DNA of 6,061 nucleotides, taken from the NCBI GenBank assembly GCA_016210435.1, contig JACQUF010000022.1:1-6061 (forward strand), given 5' to 3'. The stretch is from Chloroflexota bacterium (GTDB lineage Bacteria > Chloroflexota > Dehalococcoidia > Lucifugimonadales > Lucifugimonadaceae). Shown here piece by piece: positions 5,601 to 6,061 of this stretch (within the stretch, counting starts at the first letter, position 1; every line of letters starts with the position of its first letter). The notes under the pieces are model-generated. The model was not told the DNA's origin, searched no databases, and saw only the letters and a program-made list of their open reading frames with translations. The position numbers and the translations under genes were made by a program.

Positions 5601-5664
5601 TCACGACTACATCATCCGGTGCGCATCCGTCCTCACGAATTCCTCACGCGCGCGGTGCCAAACT
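5601..5664 (+). promoter_or_regulatory. Promoter with operator pair, oxidoreductase gene
   Basis: The distal operator is TCACGACTACATCATCCG (5601-5618) and the proximal operator TCACGAATTCCTCACGCG (5633-5650), identical over 18 bp to the copy at 4109. Starts are 32 bp apart instead of 31. The hexamer at the fixed 26-nt distance is CAAACT (5659-5664), poorer than the other three as a -10 element, suggesting strong activator dependence or a lower output. The RNA start is expected near 5671, giving a leader of about 51 nt. Confidence 0.6.
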
Positions 5665-5703
5665 GCTGTCAATGGCCGTGCGGCGGTCAGTTCACATCGA
5701 GGA

Positions 5704-5710
5704 AGAGAGG
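5704..5710 (+). promoter_or_regulatory. Possible ribosome binding site of the oxidoreductase gene
   Basis: AGAGAGG within a purine-rich stretch, 11 nt before TTG 5722. The spacing is long but usable, and TTG is the only start codon between the in-frame stop (TAG, 5716-5718) and the conserved HGRGGQG motif. Confidence 0.35.
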
Positions 5711-5721
5711 CAAGCTAGCTC

Positions 5722-6061
5722 TTGGTTGCGCCTGTCCCCGCCCGGACATGGGTCCGTCTACCAGCTGGAATCGTCTGGCACGGGAGAGGCGGGCAGGGCG
5801 TCGTTACGGCGAGCCGTCTGCTTGCGGCGGCCGCGCTCCGGATCGGGCTTTACCCGCAATCGTTGCCTGAATTTGGCGCCGAGCGGTCCGGCGCGCCACT
5901 GGTCGCATACACCCGCATCGGTGAGGCGCCTGCGATCCTCAGGGGGCCGATTTCCGATCCTTCGATCGTCGCCGTGGTCGACGAATCGCTGTTTGGAAAC
6001 GTAAACATGCTGGCTGGTCTCCAGCGAGGCGGCGGCCTGATCGTCAATTCCAGGCGGACGC
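5722..6061 (+). CDS. Pyruvate/2-oxoacid:acceptor oxidoreductase gamma subunit (3' end outside window)
   Basis: The frame from TTG 5722 runs open for 113 codons to the window edge. From residue 16 it reads GIVWHGRGGQGVVTASRLLAAAALRIGLYPQSLPEFGAERSGAPLVAYTRIGEAP..., the hallmark of the gamma domain of pyruvate/2-oxoacid:ferredoxin oxidoreductases: GRGGQG (21-26), PEFGAERSGAP (49-59), then a strand with VDESL (86-90) and GGGLIVNS (103-110). The enzyme decarboxylates pyruvate or a related 2-oxoacid to acyl-CoA with reduction of ferredoxin, and is usually oxygen-sensitive. The substrate cannot be decided from this part, and the other subunits should follow beyond the edge. Family members usually start within a few residues of IRWHGRGGQG, so a 15-residue leader from a TTG codon is unusual; there is no ATG or GTG alternative in frame. 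The gene has its own operator-pair promoter. Confidence 0.88.
   Translation, partial: MVAPVPARTWVRLPAGIVWHGRGGQGVVTASRLLAAAALRIGLYPQSLPEFGAERSGAPLVAYTRIGEAPAILRGPISDPSIVAVVDESLFGNVNMLAGLQRGGGLIVNSRRT

Noticed and set aside
1144..5650. CRISPR array or integron-type repeat array
   Set aside because: The repeated 18-mers are imperfect, sit only at promoters, occur in both orientations and have a fixed relation to -10 hexamers. There are no regularly sized spacers and no associated genes.
1144..5664. DosR/DevR dormancy box as the identity of the repeated operator
   Set aside because: The gene set (GAF kinase, NarL-type regulator, stress protein) resembles the mycobacterial dormancy regulon, but the operator is a TCAC direct repeat and not the GGGACT/AGTCCC palindrome.
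5219..6004. Plus-strand open frame of 261 codons across the right end
   Set aside because: It runs through the two remnants, the REP-like hairpin and out of frame across the oxidoreductase gene. Its peptide includes the well-known spurious LTPTLSRWERG stretch.

Overview
This is a GC-rich bacterial window with no ribosomal or other phylogenetic marker. The content (two-GAF sensor kinase with a NarL-type regulator, tandem universal stress protein, 2-oxoacid:ferredoxin oxidoreductase subunit, lipoprotein, VapC-type PIN remnant, GTG/TTG starts) would suit Chloroflexota or a high-GC Gram-positive lineage. That assignment is only a guess. The oxidoreductase suggests an organism with an anaerobic or microaerobic phase.

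Layout, left to right. (1) Minus strand, 1060 to beyond the left edge: a lipoprotein with an eight-heptad coiled-coil stalk and a His-rich beta-propeller, C-terminus outside the window. (2) 1061-1437: a long divergent regulatory region. (3) Plus strand, 1438-3375 and 3372-4061: a membrane histidine kinase (two TM helices, GAF-GAF-HisKA_3-HATPase) overlapping by 4 nt a NarL/FixJ response regulator. (4) 4180-5193: a tandem-domain universal stress protein with its own promoter. (5) 5203-5507: a scar where the C-terminal end of a minus-strand VapC/PIN gene abuts the C-terminal end of a second plus-strand UspA-like gene. (6) 5541-5561: a REP-like hairpin. (7) 5722 to beyond the right edge: the N-terminal half of a pyruvate/2-oxoacid:acceptor oxidoreductase gamma subunit.

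The most notable observation is a shared, geometrically fixed control element in front of all four transcription units. Each has two copies of an 18-bp sequence (best form TCACGAATTCCTCACGCG, a TCAC direct repeat with 11-bp period). The copies start 31 bp apart (32 bp in one case), and a -10-like hexamer (TAGGCT, TAGGCT, TAATCT, CAAACT) begins exactly 26 nt after the start of the proximal copy. In the divergent region the arrangement is mirror-symmetric. The obvious candidate regulator is the response regulator encoded in the middle. The window would then be a compact two-component regulon: an autoregulated sensor/regulator pair, a surface propeller lipoprotein, a stress protein and an oxygen-sensitive central-metabolism enzyme. 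The operator pattern is read directly from the sequence; the regulator assignment and the physiological signal are inference.
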